Positions 45,696 through 56,510 of a stretch of DNA of 64,000 nt are shown in pieces. The DNA comes from Apiotrichum sp. Y4204 (lineage: Eukaryota > Basidiomycota > Tremellomycetes > Trichosporonales > Trichosporonaceae). Position numbers and translations under genes: made by a program. The notes under the pieces were generated by a model, which saw nothing but the letters and a program-made list of their open reading frames with translations, had not been told where the DNA came from and ran no database searches. Where the stretch lies: NCBI GenBank assembly GCA_025531455.1, contig JAMYHL010000100.1:1-64000 (forward strand), read 5' to 3'. Position 1 is the first letter of the stretch. The number at the start of each line of letters is the position of its first letter.

Positions 45696-46526
45696 TGTGA
45701 GGTTCGGAGGCGGGGGTTGTGGAGATGGAGATGAATAAATGGTGGTGGTGACGAAATGGAGGAGGTGTGTGTGGTGTGGTGGTTGCGCGGCCTGCGCGGC
45801 TTGCGGCGTCGCGGCTCCCTGCGGCCGGCGGGGGCAACTTGTCATGGGTGGGAGTAAATTCTCATTAGAGGTCATTAGAGTGGGTAGATAACTGTCACGT
45901 GATTGCTCTTTGATCGTGGATTTGAATGACGACGAGTTCCCAGGCTCCAAAATGACGGACCGACGAGGCCGGGACTGGGAGGCTGGCCAGGCTGACCCGT
46001 GTTTGTAGTTGACCTGGTCGAGATCCGGCTGCAGGATGGCTGCTATGGTCACCATCGAAACAGTCATTATCGAGATGGCAGTCGCTCTGACGCTTTGCAT
46101 GACTTCTCCAGCTACCATGCCTCCAAATCTCGAGAGCTTAAAGCTGCTGCCTGAGCAACCAACTGAGCTGGACATGTGTCCAGTGTCATGACGTCCATGA
46201 ATTGCAACGCGCCACAGACATTAGTCGAAACACGACTCATCTCCCATCTCTAATGGCACGGTTTCAAGTCGGGTCCAGAAATAATGCACGCTCAATCCCA
46301 TGCAGGTGTTTAAATGCTAGTGAACAACAGCCACAGCCCATAGGGCCAAAGACATAGTCGGACGAGGTACGGCGGGCGAAGGCGGCAAGGTGTCGCGGGA
46401 CGTAGCACGAAAGGACCCAGTCCCATCGTGAGCCCAAGTCGCGAAAGTGGCCCCTCCGGTGTCTCGTCTCTCCTCTCGACGGCCAAATCATCCCCTCATC
46501 CCCTCCCACTTCTCACTCACTGCCCC
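45696..46526. other. Intergenic region
   Basis: About 830 bp between two minus-strand genes: promoter side of PHB2 and 3' side of the Rho GTPase. Nothing further can be supported. Confidence 0.6.
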
Positions 46527-47415
46527 TCAGCAGATGACACACTTCTTGCTCTTCTTGATCGCACGTGACACGGTGATGCCCTTCTTCAGGCTCTCTCGCA
46601 CCGCGGCGTCAAACACCTCGCGCACGCCCGAGCCCTGCTTGGCACTGCACTCGAGGTAACGCCGTGCGCCAATCTCGCGTGCGACCTTCTCGCCCTCGGC
46701 GGGGGTGATGGGCCCGACTCCCTGCGCGGCCATGAGACTCTGTGTTGTTGCGTCGTTGCGCAGGTCCGTCTTCGTGCACACCAGGATGAGCGGCACGCTC
46801 TCGCAAAAGTGCGACATCTCGGGGTACCACTGGCGGGTCAGCACCTGCAGTAGAATTCACCCACCTTGTCGAACACGTTCTCGAGCGATGGCCGGTGGTT
46901 GCACGCAAACACGACGAGGATCACGTCCGTGTCGTTGTAGCTCAGTGGCCGGAGGCGGTCAAAGTCCTCCTGGCCGGCAGTGTCCCACAGCGCGAGCTCG
47001 ATGGTTTTGGTCGGATCGAGCGGGTGCGGGATGATGGTGATGAGGTTCTCAAACACGGTCGGCACGTAGGTCTGCGCGTGAGTACGAGTGAGCGATGCTA
47101 TCGACGGCATACCTCTGGGAAGCGGTTCTCGGCGTACACGGTAAGGAGACACGTCTTGCCACAGCCTGCAGTTAGTATCGCGACCAGGGGGGCTTGGTGG
47201 CAAGGTACGAGGCGTGGCGGGGCTGGGCGGGACGAGAAACTTACCGCCATCGCCGACGACGACGAGCTTCTTCTTCAGATCCGGGCGTCGGTTCGTGTCG
47301 AGCTGGCGTCAGAGACATGTCCATGGCCGACAAAGGTTAAGCGGAAATGAGTGGAAAGTTGAGTTGATAGTGGAACCTTGTGTGGGACTGTGCGTCGGGC
47401 TGTACTCACCGACAT
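46527..47415 (-). CDS. Rho-family small GTPase
   Basis: Five exons: a 6-nt first exon 47410-47415 (Met-Ser), 47245-47302, 47113-47165, 46865-47071 and 46527-46829; 208 aa. All nucleotide-binding motifs are present: P-loop GDGGCGKTC, switch I YVPTVFEN, switch [23 protein letters not shown] in place of NKxD, and ECSAK. The tail has a polybasic KKSKK and a CVIC prenylation box, so membrane attachment through a lipid is expected. It is a Rho rather than Cdc42 or Rac by TVFEN and by DTDVILV; I cannot assign Rho1, Rho3 or Rho4. An extended loop ([17 protein letters not shown]) after switch I is longer than in RhoA. The last intron is 35 nt. Rho proteins direct actin, exocytosis and wall synthesis. 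Confidence 0.9.
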
Positions 47416-49272
47416 AGTGTCGAGGTTAGGGTGGGTCTAAAATAGGACGGAAGAGAGGAGAACGCAGTCGCTGTGAGTGGGCGATGACGGTGTTGGGAGA
47501 GGTCCGGTAGGAGATGGCGCGATAGATGACGGTGCTCGGTGGAATGAATGTGAGTAGCGGTAGTCGGGTATTGATAATGTTGTTGTTGTTGTTGTTGTTG
47601 CTCAAAAGAAAGGATGTAATGGAGGGAGAGTAAAGGTGTAGCAGCAGACACAGTAGAGTGTGTTGTTGTGGTGCGTGGTGCTGTGGGTGGTGCAAGGGAA
47701 CTGTGCGTGCTGTCTGCTACGGCGGTGGAGAGTGGTCCAGGCTGTCGGCTGTCCAGGCTGGGTAAAAGGGAATCGAGGGATTCGAGGGGATTTGTTGTGC
47801 TTGTGTTTGTGTGTGTGGTGTGTGTGTTTGTTGTTGTTACGTGTTGCTACACCCGCGCCTCTCTTTCGGCAGCGCGACGACACGCGACTCTGGCACTCGT
47901 TCACCCTATCGCACCCGACAAACCTCATCGCCCGGCCCAGGCACACTATGCCCACACACAACGACTTTTGTTTGTGTTTGATTCCATGGGCATTAGAGTT
48001 CAAAATCACGCAGTGTATTGATTAGCGAGCTGCGGCTGATGGACTAGGGCTTTCTAATGGGGCGCTTTGTTGATTACAGTAAGTAGGACTAGTTGTCGAT
48101 GTTGAACCCGAGGCTCAGGTGAGGCAAAAAAAAAAAAAGAGCATTCGCGTCCAGTAGTAGTATTAGGCGAGCGGACAACAATCAAGTAGCCCTCTAATCC
48201 GTCCAAGGCCGTAATGCGCCGTAATGGTGCGTGGTATAAATACCAAAGGGAAGGGAGGATCGCATAAAATGTGCAACATTCAAACTTGGAAAGAGAAAGC
48301 AGCATCGTAATGGAATTTGAAATATTCGAATAGGGGGGTGGACCTTGGCGGTTACGGATCACGACTGGATCACCAGATCAAAGTCGGATCACAGGCAGAT
48401 CAATTGAATGATTCACAGCACCCGAGCTGGCCTGGCTGGGTGCTGGGCCTGCTGGGTGCTAATAGCTTGCGAGGCGTAATACCTCGGCCAATGTAATGTC
48501 CGCCAATCACTCTGTCCTTATCCTGCCTATCACAATAGGAAGCACGTAATAGGGCGGCAAGTCTATAGCCCCACAATTTGTATTCATTTGCGATTTTCAG
48601 GAATTTCTGTTGCTGCGCTCTGATGCCTCTGGTAACGTTTCTATTCTGTAATTTGATATTTTGGTTCCGACAATCCTTCCCCTTGTTTTTTTGTTTTTTT
48701 TTTTCTCCTTTTGAGTTTTGGACTAGTAAGCTTGGGTCCTAAAGGGAGCACACTCTAAGCAGCTGATTCTGGATTTTTGGTATAGTCTTGACCCATTTCG
48801 ACAGGCAATCTCTTCCCCCCCCCCGCACTTTGCTCCATTTTCCTTCTTAATCACTACTAACTCGCCATTTTCTTACTCCGTTTTCCATCCCCCATAACTA
48901 CTTCGTTACTCTTTTCACCATCATCCCACAGTTGTTGTCCACCAACACCCACTTCTAATCCATCCATATCCGCCCGTCTTCAAATCACCACGGCGCCTTA
49001 GCAACCAACAACAACCACCACCAGAGTCATCCTTAGATCCATCGACGAGCCTGTCCTCGCCGTCAACAACGAACACAACACCGTTCTCGTGCGTTTTCCC
49101 GCAGGTCCATATCGCACACCTCGCTGACAGATCCTGCATCCATTCGTTCTCACACGTTCATTCTCAACCCACATCTGCCACCACCCATCCACTCATCCAT
49201 CTACTGTGCCACAATGATGACATCCACCGACCACATCCACCCACCAACAGACCCTACCCGATACGCACCACC
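47416..49272. other. Divergent intergenic region (Rho / HMG-box)
   Basis: About 1.9 kb. It includes a GTT repeat (47579-47600), a TG/GT-rich patch (47790-47840), an A-run (about 48127-48139), and an AT- and C/T-rich leader from 48500 to 49270 that is probably the promoter and 5' UTR of the HMG-box gene. An upstream overlapping ORF starts at 49214. No other gene is supported. Confidence 0.6.
47579..47600 (+). repeat. GTT microsatellite
   Basis: About seven uninterrupted GTT units in the upstream region of the Rho gene. Confidence 0.9.
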
Positions 49273-50274
49273 ATGTCGGTTTCCTACGAGGAGATGGAGG
49301 CCAAGCGCCAGGAGGTGAGTCGATGGCCGGCGGTTCTGGGCGCTGTAGCGCCCATCCTCTTTTCCCACCACCCGTTTCCTCTCCCCATACAGTGCCACTA
49401 CCCCACAATCCACCTGGGATCTCATGTGGAGGGAAAACAATCATGTCAACAAACCCATACAGCGCCACACTGGACATGACGCGACTTTGGCAACGCACCC
49501 ACCATTTCTTCCCACCACCTCTAGCATGCACTAACATCCAGATGATTGCGTCCTTCAAGGACATTGCCACCGCCATGACCCGCTGCGTGGCCATCATTGA
49601 GGACTACGCTCGTCTGGCTCCTTCAACCCTTACTACCTCGGCCGCACTTGCCGCCGTCCAGGACGGCACCGCTGTCGACCTCACCGCCTCCGGCAAGAAG
49701 CGGGCCAAGAAGGAGAAGAAGCCCAAGGACCCCAACGCCCCCAAGCGCCCCCCGTCGGCCTACCTTCTCTTCCAGAACGACATTCGCGAGGAGATCCGCC
49801 GCGCCCACCCCGGTCTCCCGTACAAGGAGGTGCTGAGCGTGATTGCCTCGCGCTGGAAGGACCTCAGCGAGCAGCAGCGCAAGGGCTACGAGGACGCGTA
49901 CAACGCCGCCACCACCCAGTTCCGCGAGGCCGACGAGGCGTACAAGCTCACCGGCCACGTCCCCCCTCACCTCCTCCTCCCCCCGGCCACCAGCCTCGCT
50001 GCCAGCTTTGCCGCCATCCCCAGCGTCGGCGCGGGCCTTTCTGACTCTGACGAGGACTCGAACTCGTCCGACGACAATGCCACCCCGAGCAAGTTGCTGC
50101 CCCCGACTCTTGCCGCCACCCCGCTCACTTCCACCAAGAAAGACAAGAAGCGCAAAAAGGACTCCGAGGCGGCCGTCGTCACTCCTATCGTGGACGGAAA
50201 GGACAAGGTAAGATTTCTGCAAGTTGCCCAGGCTGACCCTGCAGAAGAAGCGGTCCAAGAAGAACAAGGAGTAA
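49273..50274 (+). CDS. HMG-box DNA-binding protein
   Basis: Three exons: 49273-49314, 49542-50207 and 50245-50274; 245 aa. Exon 1 gives a 14-residue start (MSVSYEEMEAKRQE) and the 227-nt intron is long for this window. One HMG box is clear: KDPNAPKRPPSAYLLFQ, REEIRRAHPG, VLSVIASRWKDLSEQQRKGY. A helical N-terminus (SFKDIATAMTRCVAIIEDY) precedes it, and the tail is acidic-Ser then Lys-rich (TSTKKDKKRKK...KKRSKKNKE), likely a nuclear signal. Single-box proteins of this kind bend DNA and act as chromatin or transcription factors; the specific role is unknown. An out-of-frame upstream ATG pair at 49214 overlaps the start. Confidence 0.9.
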
Positions 50275-50628
50275 AATAGCACTCTGACCAGTGATGCTTG
50301 GCGCGGTGCCGTTGTTTGCAGTAGGAGTTTTTCGGGCGAGAAAAGTATTTTCGAGAAGGAGGCGGCTTCCCACAGTTATTTTCTTGATTCCTGTCGTCCT
50401 CGTATTAGTAGTAGGGGCGTGTTGCCTCAGCTTAGTTAGCCATGTAGAATGTGGGAGCCATGAATGTCTGGATGATCCAAAATGCGAGCTGCGTGAACGC
50501 GTACATGCGACCACTATCAAAGACCCCTCAGAGAGCTCTCAAGCGCTTAACCCATAAACCTATAACTGCCTCAAAACCAATAATAATAACCATAAAATAT
50601 CAATCAATGTCCATTACGCTGTAGCACC
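50275..50628. other. Convergent intergenic region
   Basis: About 350 bp between the HMG-box stop and the small membrane protein stop. AT-richer toward 50580-50610; probably the 3' UTRs of both genes. Confidence 0.6.
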
Positions 50629-50906
50629 CTAACCGCACACAACAGCGAGCACGACGATGACCGCGACGAGGGCCACGAAGACGAGCAGAGAAACGAGGCA
50701 GCGGCGCGCATACCGGCGCTCGGACTGGAGTCAGCACTGCATTCTAGGGCCTCATCCGTACACAGTCCCAATCTCACCTGTACGACATCACACTCGCCAT
50801 ACGGAAGCAGCGCCTCGGGGCGGCTCTCGTCGCTGTGCCTCCTGGCATACTTGCTGCACTTGCTGCTACTTGGGCGCGTGCGCGCGGCGGATAAGGGGGT
50901 GTGCAT
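50629..50906 (-). CDS. Small single-span membrane protein (or last exons of the upstream gene)
   Basis: Two exons: 50778-50906 and 50629-50724, joined across a CTGACTCCAG acceptor; 74 aa if read as its own gene from ATG 50906. The product has a polar, Ser/Arg-rich start, the segment LLPYGECDVVQSERRYARRC, and a single strongly hydrophobic span (LVSLLVFVALVAVIVVLAVV) ending three residues before the stop. It would be a tail-anchored protein. No family is recognised. A GCTAACACGCTTAG acceptor-like sequence lies immediately before the ATG, so these exons may instead be the end of the membrane protein gene at 51225-52616. Confidence 0.55.
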
Positions 50907-51224
50907 TCTAAGCGTGTTAGCTATTGTACGGCTACTACAGGATAGGGGCCAGCACCGGGAGGGAGCAGGTGCGGGTATTCGACAATCAAGAAAACCAGGG
51001 GAGTCGTAAGGGAGGAGACGGCATGCCTAGACACGGCACAAGATCATGAGACATCGCAAGAGCACAGACGCGGCACAGACGCGGTCCGCGCGCCTGGAAA
51101 TGGCCGACACCAGACTTTGATTCATCCCACCGCTTGAGGACCAGCCTCGAGATCACGGGGAAGAAATCGCACTCTTCACGGGAGGACAGGAGACAGCTGA
51201 TCAGACAGCGAACGACGCGGGCAT
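50907..51224. other. Gap or intron between two minus-strand membrane-protein ORFs
   Basis: About 320 bp. It ends (on the minus strand) in a plausible branch/acceptor GCTAAC...TTAG right before the small gene's ATG, but I did not find one convincing donor joining it to the upstream frame. Confidence 0.4.
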
Positions 51225-52616
51225 CTACTGCATCTCGCGCTCCCGTTCACGCTCCTTGCGCTGTTTGGCCGACAACCGCCCTGAGTCTGTCGAGACCGAC
51301 GAGGCACTATCCGAAAGAGTATCAGCATCGCGGGGCGACACGCACATGACCATCCCGACGGCCCAGAGCGGGGGGAAGAGGAATCCCCAGCGCCACAGTC
51401 GGCGGGCGACGCTGGCGGGCTCTTGGGGCTGTTTCTCGTAGGTAGACTGCGACTTGGGGGAGCGGTCGGCGTGGCGCGAGTCGGCGTTCGTGGCGGTAGT
51501 AGTTGTTGAGAACCAGGTGAAGGACCGCGCGCGAGACGAGCGAGGGGCAGAGCGCAGCGTGGACGCGCCGTCATGCATGGATAGCTCGGGCTGGGTACGA
51601 GAGCGGCGGGTGGAGTAGTGTGGTGGCGCTGCGCTGAGCGAGCTGCGGGATCCATTTTCGTGGCTGAGGTACTGGGGGAGAATTGGGGTCGAGGGCGATG
51701 CACAGGCGGAGATGTACGATGAAGAGGGTGTATCGTACATCATGGAATCGAGGGTGTGGGCCGAGTTGGTCGACGGGCGACGGCCGCTCGGAATGCAGGG
51801 CGGCGGCGGCAGCATTGGCGGGACGGCTACATCAAGGACGAACTGCTGCTTCTGAAGGTATCCGCCATCCGAGAGAGGGCGCCCGTCATACATGGTCTGG
51901 CTGCGTGCACGTGCACCTGCGCTAGGAGTTGAGGTGTCCTGTCTAAGCGAGAGGAGGGACGAGATACTGCCGCGTCCAGTGCCCGAGCGACCGGGAACTG
52001 GAGGCCGTTCAAAGCTGCCGCGATGAGCATGTCTGGCGGTATACCTCTGGTCGTACTCTGGTTGGGCAATAAGGTGCGACAGCGACAGTGAGCGCGCAGT
52101 CGAGTGCGAAAACTGTGAGGGTGAGGACGCGTCCATCGTCGATGGATGGGCATCGCCAGAGTCGGTCGAGGGAGAGAGGGACTTTGCGATCGGCACAGGG
52201 GTGGAGGCTGCGGAGAAGTCGATGGCAGCGCCATTATCGTCAATATACGCAGATGGGACGGGCTTGCGGCGGGTGCGTGTGTTCCGGCCGCGGAGGTGCG
52301 CTGACGCAGGGCGGGCAGGCGAATCCAGTGTCGGCGTCGACGGCGTGCGAGGCGTCATGGGCATAGGAGGTGAAATCGGGTCGGATGTCGAAGACGCGGC
52401 CTCGAGGGCTGGCGAGTTGGCGCTCTCGTCAGCATCGGTACCGCTCTTCAGTGGCGTTTCGAACGGGGGATACTCGGAGTTGTGGAACTCGGGATTATGA
52501 TACACTGAGACGCGGAGATTGGAGCGCGGAGGGCGGCGGAGAGTGCTTGGTGTCGTGGGCGGAGAGATGTCGTCGTTGGATGTTGGCACGGCCAGCGGGA
52601 GCCTGGGGCGGGACAT
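51225..52616 (-). CDS. Ser/Pro-rich protein with one C-terminal hydrophobic segment, unknown function
   Basis: One open frame of 463 codons from ATG 52616 to TAG 51225-51227. The first 390 residues are Ser/Pro/Thr-rich and disordered, with SP and TP pairs typical of kinase targets. Near the end is a short aromatic-hydrophobic segment RRLWRWGFLFPPLWAVGMVM, then Ser/Asp and KQRKEREREREMQ. The hydrophobic segment resembles membrane hairpins of basidiomycete proteins that carry a second span further on, which is not present in this frame but is present in the exons at 50629-50906. A start at 52808 is in frame, but the extra 64 residues read like a leader. Confidence 0.6.
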   Translation of the reverse strand: MSRPRLPLAVPTSNDDISPPTTPSTLRRPPRSNLRVSVYHNPEFHNSEYPPFETPLKSGTDADESANSPALEAASSTSDPISPPMPMTPRTPSTPTLDSPARPASAHLRGRNTRTRRKPVPSAYIDDNGAAIDFSAASTPVPIAKSLSPSTDSGDAHPSTMDASSPSQFSHSTARSLSLSHLIAQPEYDQRYTARHAHRGSFERPPVPGRSGTGRGSISSLLSLRQDTSTPSAGARARSQTMYDGRPLSDGGYLQKQQFVLDVAVPPMLPPPPCIPSGRRPSTNSAHTLDSMMYDTPSSSYISACASPSTPILPQYLSHENGSRSSLSAAPPHYSTRRSRTQPELSMHDGASTLRSAPRSSRARSFTWFSTTTTATNADSRHADRSPKSQSTYEKQPQEPASVARRLWRWGFLFPPLWAVGMVMCVSPRDADTLSDSASSVSTDSGRLSAKQRKEREREREMQ

Positions 52617-54435
52617 TGCTACACAGGTTGGGAGAGACAACCAGCGACGAGAGACGAGCACCCACAGGGCGAGGGAAAGGGATGAGGCTGGAGTTGGGAG
52701 ATGATGACAGGAGCAGAGGTGACGTCGACCTACAGCGCCTGATGTTGGGCGATGCGCGGGTATTAGACTGAGTTGCGGTCGGGCTGTCACGGAAAGAGCA
52801 CAACACAAATCACAAGATCAGATGATCACAAGTTCACAGGCCGCGGGTTATCGTGAATCGCACGCCCGGCGTCGATGTCGATGTCAGCGGACGATATCAG
52901 TCCACACGACGCGGTACAGGTAAGTGAGAATGAGAGAAACACGACAAGGACGATAACAACAGACAGGAGGATAATTATCAGTAACGGACAGCAAAGTTTG
53001 CGCCCCAACTCTCAACACGTAAAGAGCCGCGCAGTCACAGTCACAGCGTACAGCGCGCAGCTCACGCAGCATATCTGATGTCCTCTTGTAGCTTGCAGAG
53101 AGGTCCGTGCGCGTGTTGGTGTGCTTTTCAAACGTTACACCTGGGGCTGTGGCGTTGTGGCCGTTGCGCCCAGCTTTGGGCGCCTGGGGGCTCGCAAACT
53201 TCCGGGGTTCTGGAGATGTGGATGCAGTTCCCGAGTGATCGCGAGTGACCGACATCTCCGGAGGCCGGAGACGAAAGCAACGGCCCAGAAGGCGAGAAGG
53301 GAGACTGGACGTGCTGGTGTGGTCGTTTGTTCGGGCCTCAGACGTCAACGCCCGCTTCGTGTCTCGCAGGTCCTGTACATGCCGCTTGAGCGCGAGGTCC
53401 ATGGAGGCACGGAGCTCACTGCCGTTCCAGTGATCATGTGGCCATGTGGGAGGCCTGGGAGGCACGCAATGCACACAATGCTCACGCACATTCAGACACC
53501 AACACTCGGCGTCTCCCGTATCGCAAAGCATGTCTTCGATCCTCGACATCTCCCACACTCCCAGTGACTAGTAGCAAGTGGTCTCGAGGCAACCAATTCA
53601 GCGCAGATCATGACGTCGATCCGACTAGCAGCAGACTAGCCGATCGTCGGTCGCGCGCCAAGGTGGCGATCTCGCGACTGGCTAGCGCGCAACCGTTTTG
53701 GCGCCGTCTGGGCAGATGCGGCAGAAAGTCGTAATCTGAGATACGCAGGTCAGAAGCTCAGAAGATCAGAAGCATGATGCACAGCGCGCAGCGATCCACG
53801 GATCCACGGTGCTAACGGACAACAGATCCGCAGAGGGTCCATGAGATCGCGTGTGCCAGGCGCGCAGGCGCGCAGGTGCCCCGCCCCGGCCCCCATCTTG
53901 GCGTGGCGCAGAGCGGTGGGCTGTGCGCGCCCGTGCGCGGTTCCATGATGAGGTGCTAGGCGACAGACCCGGGAGGCCGGGAGAGAGGAGAGAACGTTTT
54001 CATGTGGTTTACTGCGGGGGAGAGGGGCTGGTGTGATGTGGAAATGGGCTGTTGGGGAGGGAGTGAAGGTGTAAGCGGATCGAGGCGCGAGGCAGAGATA
54101 GCTCCTGCGAGGAGCCGTGTGCTCGGAACTGCGCGTTCCCTCGGGGCTGAACAATGGGAGCTGAACAGTGGGAGGGTTCGGTGGAGGCGACTGTAATAGC
54201 GACACAGCATTATCAGTAGCTTTGTGAATGCCTCAATGACACGTGTAAGGTGCCACGTGGGCATCCTGGCACTTTTCCCTTCCGAAATACTCCCGCCGAG
54301 GCAGCACTGAAATGTCCGAAAGAGACGCCAGTTTGCGATTGCAGAGCATCTCTTTGCGGCTCGTCGCGATCGTATTGTCGCTCGACACTGTCCACCCACC
54401 TATTCTTACTCTCCCCCCTAAAACGCCGACGCACA
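52617..54435. other. Divergent intergenic region
   Basis: About 1.8 kb between the Ser/Pro-rich membrane protein and mS33, which start in opposite directions. A minus-strand frame of 224 codons (52884-53558) has no recognisable feature and is not called. No RNA or repeat is supported. Confidence 0.55.
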
Positions 54436-55074
54436 ATGGTGGGCGGCCAGCAGCTCTCGCAGCTTCTCTCAAAGCTGCGCGCCCCGATCTTCAACACCAT
54501 TCCGGCAACATCAAATGCGCGCACGGGAACAAAGTACCTCCGCCGCCGGCTGCGCGGCCCCGCCGTCCTCAACTACCACCCGATGACCTCGATGCCGAAC
54601 ATCAAGACGGTGACGGCCAACACGCCGTGGAACAAGTACTACGGCTGGGACGGGGCTGTGCGCTGCGACGCGGACAAGCGCCCGTCGTACCATCTCCCGC
54701 CTGACCAGGTCGTCGCGCCCGGATGGACAGAGGTCACCCGCAAGCCTGCGCCGGGCACCATGGCCCTGCCTCCAAAGGCCCGCACGCCGTCCAAGTGGCT
54801 CGTCAACCCGAGGGAATACACCCGCTTTGAGGACGTTCAGCGCAGGCTCAAGATCGGCAAGGGTCCTCCGAAGAAGGGTGAGTTGGTGGACGGGAAATGG
54901 AGGGCAATGTCTGGTCTGGAGGGATGAACGGATCCCTTCATTGTGCAAGCTGGGCACTCTCTAAGCAGCTTGCACGAGCACAGAAGTTGCCTACCACTCT
55001 CTCGCGTTTATCACAGCGGTGTCGCTAACGTCACAGGACAGGGCAAGCGCTCCGCCCTCGGCAAGAAGAAGTAG
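54436..55074 (+). CDS. Mitochondrial small-subunit ribosomal protein mS33 (Rsm27 type)
   Basis: Two exons: 54436-54877 and 55037-55074; 159 aa. The N-terminal half has the mS33 signature: LLSKLRAPIFNTI, NARTGTKYLRRRLRGPAVLN, and Y-H-P. The end (RFEDVQRRLKIGKGPPKKGQ then GKRSALGKKK) matches the basic mS33 tail. Between them is an insertion of about 75 residues with WNKYYGWDG and PPDQVVAPGWTEV that shorter mS33 proteins lack. mS33 sits in the head of the mitoribosomal small subunit. The 38-nt last exon was found through the GCTAACGTCACAG acceptor. Confidence 0.82.
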
Positions 55075-55397
55075 TCGGAAGGAGTGGTGAGTCTTGCTGC
55101 CCAGAAGGAGTTTGACGGTGCTGACTCTACAGCACTATACCATCATGCATCGATACAACTCAGACTGCCCATTGATGAGCTGGCGACTTTGCCGTCGAGA
55201 CTAACTGGTAACTAACTGTTGGTGTGGTTGAGTTGAGGGCATCTTTGGCAGCAGCTACTGCCCTGCTCCGATCCCAATTGGCACGCGAGTACAGCACCAC
55301 GACAGTTTCATTCATCTTATCACCTATGCCATTCCTCGGAATCACTTCTTAACAGTATCGCAATACACTTCTTTCACGCCAGTGTCCTTCCGAAACC
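55075..55397. other. Convergent intergenic region
   Basis: About 320 bp of 3' flanks between mS33 and the deacetylase. Nothing else is seen. Confidence 0.6.
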
Positions 55398-56510
55398 TTA
55401 CTCCACACCCTTGGGCATCCGCGCACCCTTTGGCGCCGCATTGCGCTTCTTAAAGTCGAGCGCGATCTCGTACATCGGCACCCATTCGACACCCTCGTGC
55501 GTGTTTACCCAGTTGATGAAGCGCTCAATCATGAGGCAGACGTCTGCTGTCAGCATGAAGGCCTCGCTTGCGCTTCCCAGCTCGCTCCTCGTTTGACTCA
55601 CGGGGACGGCCGCTGACATCAGGGTGGATGGTGATCGGCAGGATGAAGCCCTGCTCGCGCTCGTTCTCCCACAGATACGTAAAGTGGTCCTTCCACTTCT
55701 GCTCGATGACGTGCACGTCGACAAAGCCGTGAGAGTTGGGTACATCCTTCATGAACATGAGGGGCGGGAGGTCGTCGAGCTGGGGCGTCAGGGCTGAGCC
55801 AATGGGGATGTTCGCCACGTACCTCCCAGTTCACAGGGATCTCCACCATGCCAGTCGTTTCGCCGCGCTTGAGGGGCTCCATCCACGCGCTTGCCGGCTT
55901 TTCATAGTCGATCTTCTTCCAGGTATCATTCAGACGCAGCCAGTACGCCTGCGAGTCGTGGTGCATGAACGAGTGGTCTAGAAGTTAGGTCCCAGCACAG
56001 CGATCCCCCAGTCTCCAGCTCGAGCACGTACCGTAGATCAAGCCCTTGTCAAGCAGCATCTCCGCGCCCTCCATGCTGACCTCCCACCACGGCGCGACAG
56101 AGCCGTACGGCGGGCGCCCCCAGAACTTTGTGATCTGGTCGTATGTCTTCTCGAGGATATCGCGCTGCTGCTGGGCAGACAGCGACGTGGGGTTCTCGTG
56201 CGAGTATCCGTGCAGTCCACTGAAAGTGTCAGCACACTCTCCGCTCTACAGGGACTCACATCTCGTGTCCGGCGTCGCGCACAGCCGCCATCTGCTCGGG
56301 AAAGGTATCGAGGCTGTGTCCGGGGATATACCACGTCGTCTTGATACCGAGTTTTGTAAACAGGCGGAGGAGACGGGGCGCGCCGACCTCGCCGGCGAAC
56401 AGGCCGCGCGAGACGTCTGACGACGAGTCTTGCCCGCCATACGAGCCCAGCCAGCCGGCCACGGCATCGACGTCGACGCCGATAGAGCACAGGATGCGGG
56501 GAGGGGACAT
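55398..56510 (-). CDS. Polysaccharide deacetylase (CE4, HpPgdA-like)
   Basis: Five exons: 56260-56510, 56032-56219, 55823-55977, 55602-55779 and 55398-55543; 305 aa. There is no signal peptide, which fits the cytosolic HpPgdA-like branch. The CE4 motifs are visible: catalytic and metal residues in [30 protein letters not shown], the [14 protein letters not shown] motif made at the exon 1-2 join (metal His pair), [11 protein letters not shown], and late [19 protein letters not shown]. Members remove acyl groups from amino sugars or act on small amidated substrates; the substrate here is not known. All junctions are in phase and use CTGAC-like branch sites. The gene's promoter opens into the long gene-poor region. 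Confidence 0.9.
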
